NCBI RefSeq assembly: GCF_900101445.1
Contig: NZ_FNKE01000001.1
Location: forward strand, 1,470,095-1,534,094
Source of the DNA: Streptococcus equinus
GTDB taxonomy: Bacteria; Bacillota; Bacilli; Lactobacillales; Streptococcaceae
DNA length: 64,000 nucleotides
Direction of reading: 5' to 3'
Each line of letters opens with the position of its first letter. The stretch's first letter is position 1. Under the pieces are notes generated by a model, which saw nothing but the letters and a program-made list of their open reading frames with translations, was not told where the DNA came from and did not search any database. Position numbers and translations under genes: made by a program. Shown in pieces: positions 16,341 through 27,410 of this stretch.

Positions 16341-18316
16341 CTCTCTGCCTCCATATTTTCTCTTAAATCATTTTCAATCACATCAAGTAAAGCACTCTCT
16401 GCTTGGCTCACTGACATATTTTCCAACTGACATGCAGCTAGTGTAAAGTGACCGCCACCACCGAGTTCTTCCATCATGCGCTGAACATTAATCTTACTAC
16501 GGCTACGCGCTGAAATAGCAACTTTATTTAGAGCAACTTGCACCAAAACAAATGTCGCCTCAATACCAGCTAAAGATAGCATGGTATCAGCCGCCTTACT
16601 AGCAACCACTTTACTATAATTGACACCATCACGCCCGCTAGCGATGATAATGTTATCGTAAATTTTTCGGCCTCTAAGGATTAACTCATTAACCAATCGA
16701 TATTCCTCAAAATCCGTTTGAGAAATATTTTGAATTTCAATACTATCACTTCCGTGAGCTCGAAGATAACTTGCAACATCAAATGTTCGACTTGTAACGC
16801 TAGCTGAGAAATTCTTCGTATCAAGCATAATACCAGCCATCAAGACACTCGCTTGAATTTTACTCAAACGCTTCTTAGCATTCTGGAATTGAATCAACTC
16901 TGTAACTAACTCACTAGCACTACTTGCTCCACTTTCAATGAAAGTTAAAACAGCATTTTCTGGGAAATTATCATCACGGCGATGATGGTCGACAACAATC
17001 ACGTCTGTAAACTTATTGTAAAGCTTTTGCGATAAAGTCAAATCAATCTTAGAATGATCAACCATAATTAACAATGAGCGTTCTGTCATCATTGACATCG
17101 CCTGCTTAATAGTAATAAGTCGTGTCTTAGCATCTTCTTGCAATCTTTTGACGGCACGCGTAATATCTGGGCTCATCTCATCTGGATTGTAAACCACATA
17201 AGATTCTTCGTTGATATTACTTGCGAAGAATTGCATCCCTACAGCTGAACCGAGGGCATCCATATCAATATTACGGTGACCAACCACAAAGACACGGTCA
17301 ACACCTTTGATATGATCTGAGATAGCTGTCATCATAGCACGCGTACGTGTACGTGTACGCTTGACAGTAGATACTGAACCACCACCAAAATACAATGGTT
17401 TCTTATGCTCGTCGTTTTCACAAATAACAACCTGATCACCACCACGAACAAGTGCCGTATTCAAATTCTGCAAAGCTACTTGTCCAATTTGTTGATGATT
17501 ATCATCACCATAAGAAACACCCATACTAAGAGTTAATGGCAAATTATGTTCTTCTTTAGCTTGTTTTCGAAAAGCTTCCAAAACATCAAATTTATCGTCA
17601 ATCAAACTACTCAACACAGCATAATCTGTGAAAAAGTAGAATCGATCCATGTTAACACGGCGATAAAAAATATTTTTTGACTTCGTAAAATTCGAAATGA
17701 AGTTGGCAATAAAGCTATTGATTTGTGAAATCTCAGCATCTGACAAATCATCTGTCACATCATCGTAGTTATCAATGGAAATAATCCCAATGACTGGACG
17801 CAAAAAGGCCGCATCTCCCAGCTGACGATTTCCCATAGATGTGTCAAAGAAATAGAAAATCCCAGTTGATGAATCGATGTAAGATGAATATTTATTGCCA
17901 TTTAACTCAAATGTTTGGCTGGCATCTCCTTCTCGCTTATTTCCAATAATTCTGCGAATGATGTCATCCTCAAACTCTCCTTCTTCACTAGTGAAAATAA
18001 GCTCTGCGTATGGATTGAACCATTCTACCTCATTTGTTTCTTGATCAAACTGAACTACCCCTACTGGCATTTGTTCCAACAGGTGTTTTAAGCCAACTTC
18101 TGTTTGGTCATTTAATAATTCAATTTGTTCAAGTTCCGATAACTCGTAATTTTCTTTTTGATAGTAGAGCAAAGCTACAAGTAAAGAAAGCGCCAAAAAG
18201 ATTGCAGCTAAGATAGCTGACTCCGTCTGAAAAAGTCTGACACAAATAGCCAAGATGCCAAATAAAATAAGGCCAATCATGACTAAGTGGATAGTTGCAA
18301 ATCGAAATCTTTTCAT
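16337..18316 (-). CDS. gdpP: Cyclic-di-AMP phosphodiesterase GdpP
   Basis: GdpP hydrolyses the second messenger c-di-AMP to pApA, tuning potassium uptake, osmotic balance and wall stress. The 659 residues show two membrane helices (about 8-55), a degenerate PAS domain (about 75-160), a degenerate GGDEF domain (about 175-300) in which the signature is lost, the DHH domain with [13 protein letters not shown] near 345 and VDHHRRDD near 440, and the DHHA1 domain with [11 protein letters not shown] near 622. All metal-binding motifs are present, so it should be active. It is the first gene of gdpP-rplI-dnaB and is preceded by the mnmG terminator region. Confidence 0.96.
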   Translation of the reverse strand: MKRFRFATIHLVMIGLILFGILAICVRLFQTESAILAAIFLALSLLVALLYYQKENYELSELEQIELLNDQTEVGLKHLLEQMPVGVVQFDQETNEVEWFNPYAELIFTSEEGEFEDDIIRRIIGNKREGDASQTFELNGNKYSSYIDSSTGIFYFFDTSMGNRQLGDAAFLRPVIGIISIDNYDDVTDDLSDAEISQINSFIANFISNFTKSKNIFYRRVNMDRFYFFTDYAVLSSLIDDKFDVLEAFRKQAKEEHNLPLTLSMGVSYGDDNHQQIGQVALQNLNTALVRGGDQVVICENDEHKKPLYFGGGSVSTVKRTRTRTRAMMTAISDHIKGVDRVFVVGHRNIDMDALGSAVGMQFFASNINEESYVVYNPDEMSPDITRAVKRLQEDAKTRLITIKQAMSMMTERSLLIMVDHSKIDLTLSQKLYNKFTDVIVVDHHRRDDNFPENAVLTFIESGASSASELVTELIQFQNAKKRLSKIQASVLMAGIMLDTKNFSASVTSRTFDVASYLRAHGSDSIEIQNISQTDFEEYRLVNELILRGRKIYDNIIIASGRDGVNYSKVVASKAADTMLSLAGIEATFVLVQVALNKVAISARSRSKINVQRMMEELGGGGHFTLAACQLENMSVSQAESALLDVIENDLRENMEAER

Positions 18317-18375
18317 TGGTTAACCTCTTAGCTTACAATTATACCATAAAATAGCCTTAATTTATAGTAGGAAAG

Positions 18376-18415
18376 CAGAAAAGCAACCCCAGTCAATAAG
18401 GGTTGCTTTCTTGTT
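18376..18415 (-). terminator. Terminator after gdpP-side boundary / mnmG end
   Basis: Hairpin AAGCAACCC / GGGTTGCTT lies just after the mnmG stop codon (minus strand). A-rich sequence follows on the minus strand only weakly, so strength is moderate; it separates mnmG from gdpP. Confidence 0.6.
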
Positions 18416-18425
18416 TTAATGCTGC

Positions 18426-20330
18426 TTAATCTTCTTGGTTACGATGGTGTTTTTGTTTGCCTTCCAAGTAAACCATCAAGATAGAAATATCAGCTGGGTT
18501 AACCCCTGAAATACGGCTTGCTTGTCCGATAGTTTCAGGATTAATTTTCTTGAATTTTTGACGAGCTTCTGTCGCAATAGAATCGATATCATCCCAATCA
18601 ATATTAGCAGGGATGCGTTTTTCTTCCATGCGTTTCATCTTAGCCACTTGATCAAGCGCTTTGTTGATGTAACCTTCGTATTTGATTTCAGTTTCCAAAA
18701 GTTCAATTACTTTACTATCAAGTTTTTCTTCAGCAGGACCGACAAAACTTGTTGCAATTTCATAATTGATTTCTGGACGACGCATGAATTCTTTTGCTGT
18801 CAAGGCGTCTGTCAATGGTTTGAAACCAAGTGCTTCAATACGTGCATTAGTTTCCTTGACTGGCTTGATTTTAAGACTTGACAATCTTGTCAACTCATTG
18901 TCAAATTGACGTTTACGGTTCAAGTAACGTTCATAGCGTTCTTCATCAACCAAACCAACACGGTGACCAATTTCAGTCAAACGCATATCGGCATTATCAT
19001 GACGCAAAATCAAACGATATTCTGCACGACTTGTCAACAAACGATAAGGTTCCAAAGTTCCTTTTGTTACCAAGTCATCAATCATAACACCAATGTAAGC
19101 ATCACTACGTTTTAGAATCATTTCTGGTTTACCTTGAACTTTAAGTGCGGCATTGATACCAGCAACAATCCCTTGTCCTGCAGCTTCTTCATAACCTGAT
19201 GTACCATTGGTTTGACCTGCAGTAAAGAGACCAGAAATTTTCTTAGTTTCAAGTGTTGCACGCAATTGGTGTGGCAAAACGATATCATACTCAATCGCAT
19301 AACCTGTACGCATCATTTCAGCATTTTCAAGCCCTTTAATTGAGTGAACCAATTCTTTTTGAACATCCTCAGGAAGACTTGTTGACAATCCTTGAATGTA
19401 AACTTCTTCAGTTTCGCGTCCTTCAGGTTCTAGGAAAAGTTGGTGACGTTCTTTGTCCGCAAATCGAACAATTTTATCTTCGATAGATGGGCAGTAACGA
19501 GGACCTACCCCTTTAACAATCCCTGAGAACATTGGGGCACGATAAAGGTTTTTATTGATAATATCGTGGCTTGTTTGGTTAGTATATGTCAACCAGCAAG
19601 GAATTTGATCTTTGAGATAATCTTCATCATTTGACATGAATGAGAAATGATTTGGTTTTTCATCACCTGGTTGAATTTCTGTTTCGTCATAATTGATAGA
19701 ACTTGCTTTAACACGTGGTGGTGTTCCTGTTTTGAAACGACCAATTTCAAGACCAAGCTCTTTCAAGTTATCAGCAAGTCCGATAGAAGCCAAGCTGTTA
19801 TTAGGACCAGATGAATATTTGAGTTCTCCTAAAATGATTTCTCCACGAAGAGCTGTACCTGTAGTGATAACAACTGCTTTGGCTGAAAATTTCTGGTTAG
19901 TAGCTGTACGAACACCAACAACTTTTCCATCTTCAACTAAAACTTCTTCAATCATTGATTGACGCAAAGTCAAGTTTTCTTGTTGTTCAACAGTATGCTT
20001 CATTGTACGTGAGTAAAGGGCCTTATCAGCTTGAGCACGAAGAGCACGCACCGCTGGACCTTTACCAGTATTAAGCATTTTCATTTGGATGTAAGTCTTG
20101 TCAATGTTTTTACCCATTTCTCCACCAAGGGCATCGATTTCACGAACGACAATCCCTTTAGCAGAACCTCCGATTGCAGGGTTACATGGCATAAAGGATA
20201 ACATTTCCAAGTTGATTGTAGCGAGCATTGTTTTACAACCCATACGAGCTGCAGCCAAACTAGCTTCGACACCAGCATGCCCTGCACCAACAACAATTAC
20301 ATCATAATTTTCAGCAAATTCATGTATCAT
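18426..20330 (-). CDS. mnmG: tRNA U34 modification enzyme MnmG (GidA)
   Basis: MnmG is the FAD-dependent partner of MnmE; together they install the carboxymethylaminomethyl group on wobble uridine 34 of several tRNAs. The 634 residues start with the Rossmann motif [14 protein letters not shown], followed by [10 protein letters not shown], the FAD-binding region and the GTPPRV motif near 210, then a C-terminal helical domain that contacts MnmE. Length is normal. It reads leftward alone, with about 220 bp of non-coding DNA upstream. mnmA, acting on the same wobble base, is close by. Confidence 0.97.
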   Translation of the reverse strand: MIHEFAENYDVIVVGAGHAGVEASLAAARMGCKTMLATINLEMLSFMPCNPAIGGSAKGIVVREIDALGGEMGKNIDKTYIQMKMLNTGKGPAVRALRAQADKALYSRTMKHTVEQQENLTLRQSMIEEVLVEDGKVVGVRTATNQKFSAKAVVITTGTALRGEIILGELKYSSGPNNSLASIGLADNLKELGLEIGRFKTGTPPRVKASSINYDETEIQPGDEKPNHFSFMSNDEDYLKDQIPCWLTYTNQTSHDIINKNLYRAPMFSGIVKGVGPRYCPSIEDKIVRFADKERHQLFLEPEGRETEEVYIQGLSTSLPEDVQKELVHSIKGLENAEMMRTGYAIEYDIVLPHQLRATLETKKISGLFTAGQTNGTSGYEEAAGQGIVAGINAALKVQGKPEMILKRSDAYIGVMIDDLVTKGTLEPYRLLTSRAEYRLILRHDNADMRLTEIGHRVGLVDEERYERYLNRKRQFDNELTRLSSLKIKPVKETNARIEALGFKPLTDALTAKEFMRRPEINYEIATSFVGPAEEKLDSKVIELLETEIKYEGYINKALDQVAKMKRMEEKRIPANIDWDDIDSIATEARQKFKKINPETIGQASRISGVNPADISILMVYLEGKQKHHRNQED

Positions 20331-20451
20331 GATTTTAATTACAATATCAAGTAAACCTTAGCCAACTTTCAATCAAACAAAATGGTCAAAAAATCAGCTA
20401 ACCTACTTAAAGCATTCCTTTCCAAATATAAAATGATTTCTAAAACACAAA

Positions 20452-20514
20452 AATGATCAAAGCTTTGAAAATGTAAACCAAAAAGGCCTACAATTCCCAT
20501 GAGCTTTGACCATC
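20452..20514 (-). terminator. Possible terminator of the RpiB-like gene
   Basis: In the 218-bp gap between mnmG and the RpiB-like gene, the minus strand carries the imperfect long stem ATGATGGTCAAAGCT ... AGCTTTGATCAT followed by a T-rich stretch, about 35 bp after that gene's stop. The rest of the gap presumably holds the mnmG promoter; no other structure seen. Confidence 0.4.
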
Positions 20515-20548
20515 ATCGTCATTGTTATGATTATTGTATCAAATTGAG

Positions 20549-21187
20549 TTAAAAAGTCAATTTAATTGCTGATAATTTTTCAAGCAATAATTGATTTTTT
20601 CCGTTCATCATCATATCGTTATAAAAACCTTCTCGAAGTAGGATTTTTCGAAGAAGATTACGATCAAGTTGATCTAGAATATCAATAAAAGAGCGTTTAG
20701 TGATTGTTGCTAATTCAACCACTTTGTCAGTATCTTGTCGTTTGCGTCCAGCATCTTCTTTGGGATAACCACAACCAAAGTCATCTTCAAATAACTTATC
20801 TAAAGTGTACTGTAAATTCAGTTCACCAGACCAGCCAAAATTTAGTCCCAAAGGTAAAGAAGCGACATTGCCATTATTAATACGGCCAAAAAGATAAGCA
20901 TCTTGTGGTGTTTGGATAAAACCACAACGTAAGCCAGGTAAGCTATTACAAGCAAGCATCATCCCCTGACCTGATGAACAACCTGTTACAACAAAATCAA
21001 GGGTTTGCGTTTCAATCAATAGACTAATCATAACAGCCACTTCGACATATGAAAAGTTATCTGTCTCTTCTGGAAACATCCCAAAGTTAACAACTTCGTG
21101 TGCTCCCTTTACAGCTTTCTGTACTGACTGAAACAAGAGTTCATTAATGTCAGATCTTGTACTCGCTTGAATAACTCCCACTCTCAT
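20549..21187 (-). CDS. RpiB/LacA/LacB family sugar-phosphate isomerase
   Basis: A 212-residue protein of the ribose-5-phosphate/galactose-6-phosphate isomerase superfamily. The amino terminus MRVGVIQASTRSD and the central GCSSGQGMMLACNSLPGLRCG (with the Cys and Gly-rich loop that binds the sugar phosphate in RpiB) are clear. It is longer than RpiB (about 150) because of a C-terminal helical extension, so substrate may differ and no single enzyme name is safe. It stands between mnmA and mnmG; that arrangement does not indicate a pathway. AGGAGAA precedes the ATG. Confidence 0.82.
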   Translation of the reverse strand: MRVGVIQASTRSDINELLFQSVQKAVKGAHEVVNFGMFPEETDNFSYVEVAVMISLLIETQTLDFVVTGCSSGQGMMLACNSLPGLRCGFIQTPQDAYLFGRINNGNVASLPLGLNFGWSGELNLQYTLDKLFEDDFGCGYPKEDAGRKRQDTDKVVELATITKRSFIDILDQLDRNLLRKILLREGFYNDMMMNGKNQLLLEKLSAIKLTF

Positions 21188-21260
21188 AAAATATTCTCCT
21201 AGCTCCTACTTTCAAAAGAAGTTGATGCCGTTGTCAACCCTTGCTTTACAAAGTTGTCAA

Positions 21261-22523
<1,263 letters not shown>

Positions 22524-22581
22524 TTAGACTTATTTTTAAATCTTTTTCTCATTTTCTATAAAAGTAAGCGATTTATTATCG

Positions 22582-22610
22582 TTTACCCAATTCCTTTCCT
22601 TTGTTATAAT
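22582..22610 (+). promoter_or_regulatory. Promoter of sdaAB-sdaAA
   Basis: TTTACC (22582-22587), 17-bp spacer, TATAAT (22605-22610), 30 bp before the sdaAB ATG, which has AGAAGGAG. Confidence 0.6.
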
Positions 22611-22640
22611 AAGTAAGCATAGATTCTAGAAGGAGTAGAT

Positions 22641-23312
22641 ATGAAAAATCTAAAATTCCAATCCGTCTTTGATATTATCGGACCTGTTATGATTGGCCCA
22701 TCAAGCAGCCACACTGCTGGTGCTGTTCGTATTGGAAAAATTGTTAACTCTATTTTCGGAGAAATTCCTGATTCCGTAACATTTCATTTATATAATTCAT
22801 TTGCTAAAACTTACCGTGGACACGGAACTGATAAAGCACTCGTTGCTGGTATCCTAGGAATGGATACTGACAATCCAGATATTAAAAATTCATTAGAAAT
22901 CGCTCACCAAAAAGGAGTTCGCATTTATTGGGATATTTTAAAGGACAGTAATGCCCCTCACCCAAATACTGCTAAGATTACCGTTGAAAAAGGTGATAAA
23001 AACATGAGTATCACAGGTGTATCAATTGGTGGAGGAAATATTGAAGTTACTGAACTTAATGGCTTCTCTGTTTCTCTTAAAATGAATACCCCTACTCTTA
23101 TTATCGTTCACCAAGATATTCCTGGTATGATTGCTAAAGTAACAGATATTCTTTCTGAACACAATATCAACATTGCTCAAATGAATGTGACCCGCGAACG
23201 CGCTGGTGAAAAAGCCATTATGATTATCGAAGTTGACTCACGTGATTGTCATAAGGTTGTTGAACAAATCCAGCACATTCCGCACCTACACAACGTCAAT
23301 TTCTTTGACTAG
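22641..23312 (+). CDS. sdaAB: L-serine dehydratase, beta subunit
   Basis: One half of the iron-sulfur L-serine dehydratase, which deaminates serine to pyruvate and ammonia. The 223 residues begin with the family region QSVFDIIGPVMIGPSSSHTAGA (the SSSHT loop binds serine) and end in an ACT domain (about 150-220, HQDIPGMIAKVTDILSEHNINIA), a small-molecule sensing fold. It is followed 11 bp later by sdaAA; the two-gene form is usual in Firmicutes. Confidence 0.97.
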   Translation: MKNLKFQSVFDIIGPVMIGPSSSHTAGAVRIGKIVNSIFGEIPDSVTFHLYNSFAKTYRGHGTDKALVAGILGMDTDNPDIKNSLEIAHQKGVRIYWDILKDSNAPHPNTAKITVEKGDKNMSITGVSIGGGNIEVTELNGFSVSLKMNTPTLIIVHQDIPGMIAKVTDILSEHNINIAQMNVTRERAGEKAIMIIEVDSRDCHKVVEQIQHIPHLHNVNFFD

Positions 23313-23323
23313 AAAGGAAAAGC

Positions 23324-24196
23324 ATGTTTTATTCTATTAAAGAATTAGTTGAACAAGCCGATAAAGACTTTAACGGCAATATTGCTGAGCTAATGATCAC
23401 CACAGAAACAGAATTGAGCGGACGTAGCCGTGATGAAATCATTCATATCATGAAGAAAAATCTTCAAGTCATGAAAAATTCTGTCACAGATGGACTCACT
23501 CCCAGTAAATCAATCAGTGGGCTGACAGGCGGAGACGCTGTCAAGATGGATGCCTACTTAAAATCAGGTAAAACCTTATCTGATACAACCGTTTTAACAG
23601 CTGTCCGAAATGCAATTGCTGTCAACGAACTAAATGCCAAAATGGGGCTTGTCTGTGCAACTCCAACAGCAGGCTCTGCTGGATGCTTACCTGCTGTCTT
23701 AACAACAGCTATTGATAAATTAAACCTCTCTGAAGAAGAGCAGTTAGAGTTCTTATTCACTGCTGGTGCCTTTGGACTGGTTATTGGAAATAACGCTTCT
23801 ATTTCTGGTGCTGAAGGTGGCTGTCAAGCCGAAGTCGGGTCTGCTTCAGCCATGAGCGCAGCTGCTCTTGTCAAAGCTGCTGGAGGCTCTGCTTATCAAG
23901 CTAGTCAAGCTGTAGCCTTTGTCATCAAAAATATGCTAGGCTTGATCTGTGACCCTGTCGCTGGTCTTGTCGAGGTTCCTTGTGTCAAACGCAACGCACT
24001 TGGATCTAGTTTTGCCTTAGTTGCCGCTGATATGGCACTGGCTGGCATTGAATCACAAATTCCAGTTGATGAAGTTGTTGATGCCATGTACCAAGTAGGC
24101 TCTAGCTTACCAACAGCCTTTCGAGAAACTGCTGAAGGTGGTTTAGCAGCCACACCTACTGGTCGTCGCTTACAAGCTAAAATCTTTGGTGAATAG
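23324..24196 (+). CDS. sdaAA: L-serine dehydratase, alpha subunit
   Basis: The iron-sulfur cluster subunit of two-chain L-serine dehydratase. The 290 residues contain the conserved CATPTAGSAGCLPAV segment and further cysteines in EGGCQAEVGSASAM and ICDPVAGLVEVPC, which hold the [4Fe-4S] cluster in this family. AGAAAGGA precedes the ATG. The gene is followed by a perfect 18-bp palindrome and then a HAD phosphatase, perhaps with its own promoter. Confidence 0.97.
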   Translation: MFYSIKELVEQADKDFNGNIAELMITTETELSGRSRDEIIHIMKKNLQVMKNSVTDGLTPSKSISGLTGGDAVKMDAYLKSGKTLSDTTVLTAVRNAIAVNELNAKMGLVCATPTAGSAGCLPAVLTTAIDKLNLSEEEQLEFLFTAGAFGLVIGNNASISGAEGGCQAEVGSASAMSAAALVKAAGGSAYQASQAVAFVIKNMLGLICDPVAGLVEVPCVKRNALGSSFALVAADMALAGIESQIPVDEVVDAMYQVGSSLPTAFRETAEGGLAATPTGRRLQAKIFGE

Positions 24197-24199
24197 ACG

Positions 24200-24265
24200 A
24201 TAGTATTCGAATACTATTTATTTGGTTCCTTGCTAATTGACGGATTTGTCAATTCTTGTTGACAA
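24200..24265. promoter_or_regulatory. Cluster of inverted repeats between sdaAA and the HAD gene
   Basis: Right after the sdaAA stop is a perfect palindrome ATAGTATTCGAATACTAT (24200-24217). Two overlapping repeats follow: ATTGAC-6-GTCAAT (24236-24253) and TTGTCAA-6-TTGACAA (24246-24265). The first could be a weak terminator; the others look operator-like or may simply contain a TTGACA -35. Confidence 0.4.
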
Positions 24266-24284
24266 AATTTACAGGAGAGTAAAC

Positions 24285-24920
24285 ATGAAATCTATCTTAT
24301 TTGACCTTGATGGAACACTAGTAAATTCAAGTCCTGGTATTAAAGCAGCATTTAATTACGCTTTTGAAAAGTTACAACTACCTTTACAAACTGACAAAAA
24401 GTTGTCAACATTTATCGGACCACCTCTAGAAGTCACTTTTGGTCATTATTTTGAGCAAGCCGACGAAGTTAATCATGCTATCAAAACCTTTAGAGATTAC
24501 TATGGTGAAAAAGGAGTCCACCAAGTCTCTCTTTACACTGGTATCGCAGAAGCTCTACAAGAATTAAACGACTTAAATTACTCACTATTTGTTACCACAA
24601 GTAAGCACCAACCTATGGCTAACTTGATGTTAACAGAGCTTGGTATTATTTCACACTTTAAAAAAGTCTATGGGTCTACTCCCGAGCACTTCCACAAAGC
24701 TGATGTGATTAAGGCCTGTCTAACTGAACAAGGCATTCAAGCGCATGATGCTGTTATCATCGGTGATACGAAGTTCGATATGATTGGTGGGCAAAAAACA
24801 GGAGTTCGAAGACTTGGGGTAACCTGGGGATTTGGTAGCCTAGAAAGCTTACAAGAACATGGAGCAGAAAGCATCTGTCACCATCCATATGATATTAAAA
24901 AAGCACTATCATCTTTATAG
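24285..24920 (+). CDS. HAD family hydrolase (phosphoglycolate phosphatase-like)
   Basis: A 211-residue haloacid-dehalogenase phosphatase. Motif I LFDLDGTLV (residues 5-13) carries the nucleophile and acid Asp, motif II is VTTSKH, motif III the Lys of GSTPEHFHKADV, and motif IV IGDTKFDMIGG. The small helical cap between 20 and 90 places it with PGP/Gph-like enzymes; the true substrate is unknown. ATG 24285 is chosen because CAGGAGAG precedes it and motif I begins within the first residues; an in-frame upstream ATG at 24237 would add a tail encoded by the repeat region. Confidence 0.9.
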   Translation: MKSILFDLDGTLVNSSPGIKAAFNYAFEKLQLPLQTDKKLSTFIGPPLEVTFGHYFEQADEVNHAIKTFRDYYGEKGVHQVSLYTGIAEALQELNDLNYSLFVTTSKHQPMANLMLTELGIISHFKKVYGSTPEHFHKADVIKACLTEQGIQAHDAVIIGDTKFDMIGGQKTGVRRLGVTWGFGSLESLQEHGAESICHHPYDIKKALSSL

Positions 24921-24937
24921 GATGATTAGTGCTTTTT
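24897..24937. terminator. Bidirectional terminator between HAD gene and wall hydrolase gene
   Basis: AAAAAAGCACTATCATC pairs with GATGATTAGTGCTTTTT around a 7-nt loop. It overlaps the HAD stop codon and serves the convergent gene as well. Confidence 0.85.
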
Positions 24938-24948
24938 CTTCTATTAAA

Positions 24949-25617
24949 TTAGTATCCCCAAGCTGATAGTCCTTGAGTATTGTAAACTTTAATTGCTGTT
25001 GCAATTTGATCTTGAACTGTTGCAGTTGATCCCCAACCTGGCATAGTCTGGAATAAACCAGATGCTCCTGAAGCATTGGCAACCGTTGGATCTCCATTAG
25101 ATTCACGTGCAATGATAGCTTCCCAAGTTGATTGTGGAACACCTGTTGCAGCAGCCATTTGGGCAGCGGCATCTGAACCAACAGCACCTGCTGTATTACC
25201 ATTTGAAGCTACTGATGGTGCCGTTGGGGCTGTCGTTGAAGATGGTGTAGTTGCTGCAGCTACAGTCGTTGTATTATCAGTAGCTGAAGCAGCCTCAGCA
25301 TAACTTGCTTCTGGTTCTTGAACATCTTCAGTAGATGATGCCTCAACTTCTTCAGTTTCTTCTGATGAGCTACTGCTAGACTCTTCTGAGTCTGCTGTAG
25401 TTGAACTGATACTTGTTGATGACACTTCAGAGCTTTCAGAACTTGTTGACACAGCTTTCGCAGCTCCTGCCTCTGAACGAGTTGTAATAGTTTCTGCGAA
25501 TGCTTCTATTTTTGGAATAAGGACAACAACCATTGCTACAACTAAAATAGCTCCAAGGATGCTGACAATAATATTTCTAATTTTTCTATGTTTTGCTTTA
25601 GTAATCCTACTATACAT
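24949..25617 (-). CDS. Anchored transglycosylase-like cell-wall protein
   Basis: A 222-residue protein with a basic amino terminus ([13 protein letters not shown]), one membrane helix (about 14-36), a Ser/Glu/Ala/Thr-rich linker (about 45-140) and a C-terminal lysozyme-like domain of about 70 residues: [13 protein letters not shown] (Glu as likely catalytic residue), [15 protein letters not shown] and the terminal SAWGY. That resembles staphylococcal SceD/IsaA-type and streptococcal SLT-like wall hydrolases. A 17-bp motif 76 bp upstream of the start is shared with the LysM gene next to it. Substrate and activity are inferred. Confidence 0.82.
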   Translation of the reverse strand: MYSRITKAKHRKIRNIIVSILGAILVVAMVVVLIPKIEAFAETITTRSEAGAAKAVSTSSESSEVSSTSISSTTADSEESSSSSSEETEEVEASSTEDVQEPEASYAEAASATDNTTTVAAATTPSSTTAPTAPSVASNGNTAGAVGSDAAAQMAAATGVPQSTWEAIIARESNGDPTVANASGASGLFQTMPGWGSTATVQDQIATAIKVYNTQGLSAWGY

Positions 25618-25692
25618 GTTAAATAAATATATACCTCTCTAGAACTCCTGTTTCCTATCATATAATTTATTTATTACTCGCAGATTGAAAAT

Positions 25693-25709
25693 ATGTTAAA
25701 AATATTACA
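25693..25709 (-). promoter_or_regulatory. Shared 17-bp upstream motif (wall hydrolase copy)
   Basis: On the minus strand TGTAATATTTTTAACAT, ending 76 bp before the start codon at 25617. The LysM gene has TGTAATATTTTTAATAT ending 77 bp before its start. Identical position and 16 of 17 bases suggest one regulator acting on both. Confidence 0.55.
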
Positions 25710-25772
25710 GAGATATTGAGATTAACCTCGTTTTTACTATGAAAACGCTAAAATTAAAGCTTTTGCAGACAT

Positions 25773-25803
25773 AAAAAAGCTTGAAGATAAATTCTTCAAG
25801 CTT
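25773..25803 (-). terminator. Terminator of the LysM gene
   Basis: Minus-strand AAGCTTGAAG-7-CTTCAAGCTT followed by a T run. About 65 bp after the stop codon. Confidence 0.85.
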
Positions 25804-25868
25804 ATCTATCTAATACTGGTAATTCGCTAAATAGTAAATAATATTAACTCTAAGAAAAGTCTCTTATC

Positions 25869-26474
25869 TTAGTACCAACCGTTAGCATTCCAGAATGCAA
25901 GGGCTGCTGACCATGAACCGTAACGTCCTGCTACGTATGAATCGGCAACGCGTTCTTGGTTTTCAGCTGACAAGTCACCGTTTAGGTATGACATTGTCAA
26001 TTGGTAACGACCATAGTATTGACCGTTTTGAGCTGTGTAGCTACCGCTTGATTCGCGTTGAGCAATGATTTCTTTAGCTTGAGCATCTGAAGTACCCAAG
26101 TTTGATGAGTAAGAAGTAGTTGTTGTTTCAGCTTGTGCAGCTGGTGCTGCTGCCGCTGAGTTATCAGTAGCTGCTGGAGCTGCTTCTACGGCTGCAGTTT
26201 CAGTTGTAGTTGCTGCTGGTGCAGTAGCTTCTGAATCTAGTTCCAAGATTTGACCTACAGTGATGAAGTCAACGTTAGCGATTTGGTTAGTTGAAGCCAA
26301 TTTTTCAACTGTAGTGTTGTAAGTTACAGCAATTTCAGAAAGTGTATCTCCTGATTTTACTGTGTATGAATCAGCGTTAGCAACTGCTGGGGCAATAAGT
26401 GCTGCTGCTGCGGCTACACCGGCAAGACCAAGTTTAATAGATTTCGATTTAGTTTTAAAAATATTTGTTTGCAT
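25869..26474 (-). CDS. Secreted LysM peptidoglycan-binding protein with lysozyme-like C-terminus
   Basis: A 201-residue secreted protein. Residues 1-34 are a signal peptide (KLGLAGVAAAAALIAPAVANA), 35-79 a LysM domain (SYTVKSGDTLSEIAVTYNTT) that binds peptidoglycan, 80-130 an Ala/Thr/Pro-rich linker, and about 135-201 a transglycosylase-like domain (IAQRESSGSYTAQNGQYYGRYQ, with Glu in the catalytic place) ending AFWNANGWY. Streptococcal relatives are common surface proteins. It is next to a second wall hydrolase with the same C-terminal theme and the same upstream motif. AGGAGC lies before the ATG. Confidence 0.9.
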   Translation of the reverse strand: MQTNIFKTKSKSIKLGLAGVAAAAALIAPAVANADSYTVKSGDTLSEIAVTYNTTVEKLASTNQIANVDFITVGQILELDSEATAPAATTTETAAVEAAPAATDNSAAAAPAAQAETTTTSYSSNLGTSDAQAKEIIAQRESSGSYTAQNGQYYGRYQLTMSYLNGDLSAENQERVADSYVAGRYGSWSAALAFWNANGWY

Positions 26475-26550
26475 TATATGCTCCTTTTTTGTTTCAAAAA
26501 TTAGTACAGGCTATATAATACAGACTTAATGTTACTCTGGCTTTAGAGTT

Positions 26551-26567
26551 ATATTAAAAATATTACA
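26551..26567 (-). promoter_or_regulatory. Shared 17-bp upstream motif (LysM gene copy)
   Basis: Minus-strand TGTAATATTTTTAATAT, 77 bp before the LysM start. It resembles a WalR/VicR site (TGTWAH-5-TGTWAH) in its first half only, so the regulator is uncertain. Confidence 0.55.
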
Positions 26568-26612
26568 ATTAGATTCTTATAATATAAAGAAAACGCCTAC
26601 AGATTAGGCGTT

Positions 26613-27410
26613 TTAGCTTTCTTTAAGATAAAATAAGAGAATTCCTAAAATTATGACAAGCAAAATGGTTACAGAATCTTTGATTTTCCACTGTAAAATT
26701 CGGTATTTTGTGCGTCCATCTCCGCCTTGATAACCACGTGCTTCCATAGCAAGAGCCAAAGCATCTGCACGTTTAAAGCTTGAAGCAAAGAGCGGAATAA
26801 GAATTGGAATGATTGATTTAACCTTTTGAATCAGATTTCCTTCACCAAAATCAACCCCACGCGCTCGCTGAGCTTTCATAATACGTGTCGTATCATCCAT
26901 CAATGTTGGAACAAAACGTAAGCTCAAAGACAGCATTAAGCCGATTTCATGAGCTGGCACCTTAAAACGAACAAATGGCTTCAACAATGACTCCACAGCA
27001 TCTGCAAGGCTCAAAGGCGTTGTTGTCAAGGTTAATAGCGTTGAGAAAAAGATAATCAAAACAAAACGCATGAAAATTAATATTGCTTGATTAAACCCGT
27101 AACTAGTAATTTTCAAAATACCAAATTGGAAATAGGTCTCACCACCGTGTGTAAAGAACATTTGAAATAAGGTCGTGAATAAAATAATTCCAATCATTGG
27201 ACGAACGCCCTTTAAAAAGAAACTAAGTTTAATCTTCGATAGGAAGACAACTCCTAAAGTAAAAGCAATCATCAATAGATTAGTTACAAGGTTATTGGCC
27301 CAGAAAACAATGATAATGTATAAAATCATTGATAGGAGTTTACTACGAGGGTCTAGACGGTGAATTAAGGAATCTCCGGGTACGTAACGACCAAGTATTA
27401 ATTTATCCAT
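26613..27410 (-). CDS. ecfT: ECF transporter transmembrane subunit EcfT
   Basis: EcfT is the scaffold of energy-coupling-factor vitamin importers; it links two ATPases to interchangeable substrate-binding S components. The 265 residues start with the family region [20 protein letters not shown], have five to six membrane helices, and carry the two coupling Ala-Arg-Gly motifs ([11 protein letters not shown] and MEARGYQGG, near 185 and 222). It overlaps ecfA2 by 8 bases and ends the seven-gene leftward operon. No S component is encoded nearby, as is usual for group II ECF modules. Confidence 0.97.
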   Translation of the reverse strand: MDKLILGRYVPGDSLIHRLDPRSKLLSMILYIIIVFWANNLVTNLLMIAFTLGVVFLSKIKLSFFLKGVRPMIGIILFTTLFQMFFTHGGETYFQFGILKITSYGFNQAILIFMRFVLIIFFSTLLTLTTTPLSLADAVESLLKPFVRFKVPAHEIGLMLSLSLRFVPTLMDDTTRIMKAQRARGVDFGEGNLIQKVKSIIPILIPLFASSFKRADALALAMEARGYQGGDGRTKYRILQWKIKDSVTILLVIILGILLFYLKES

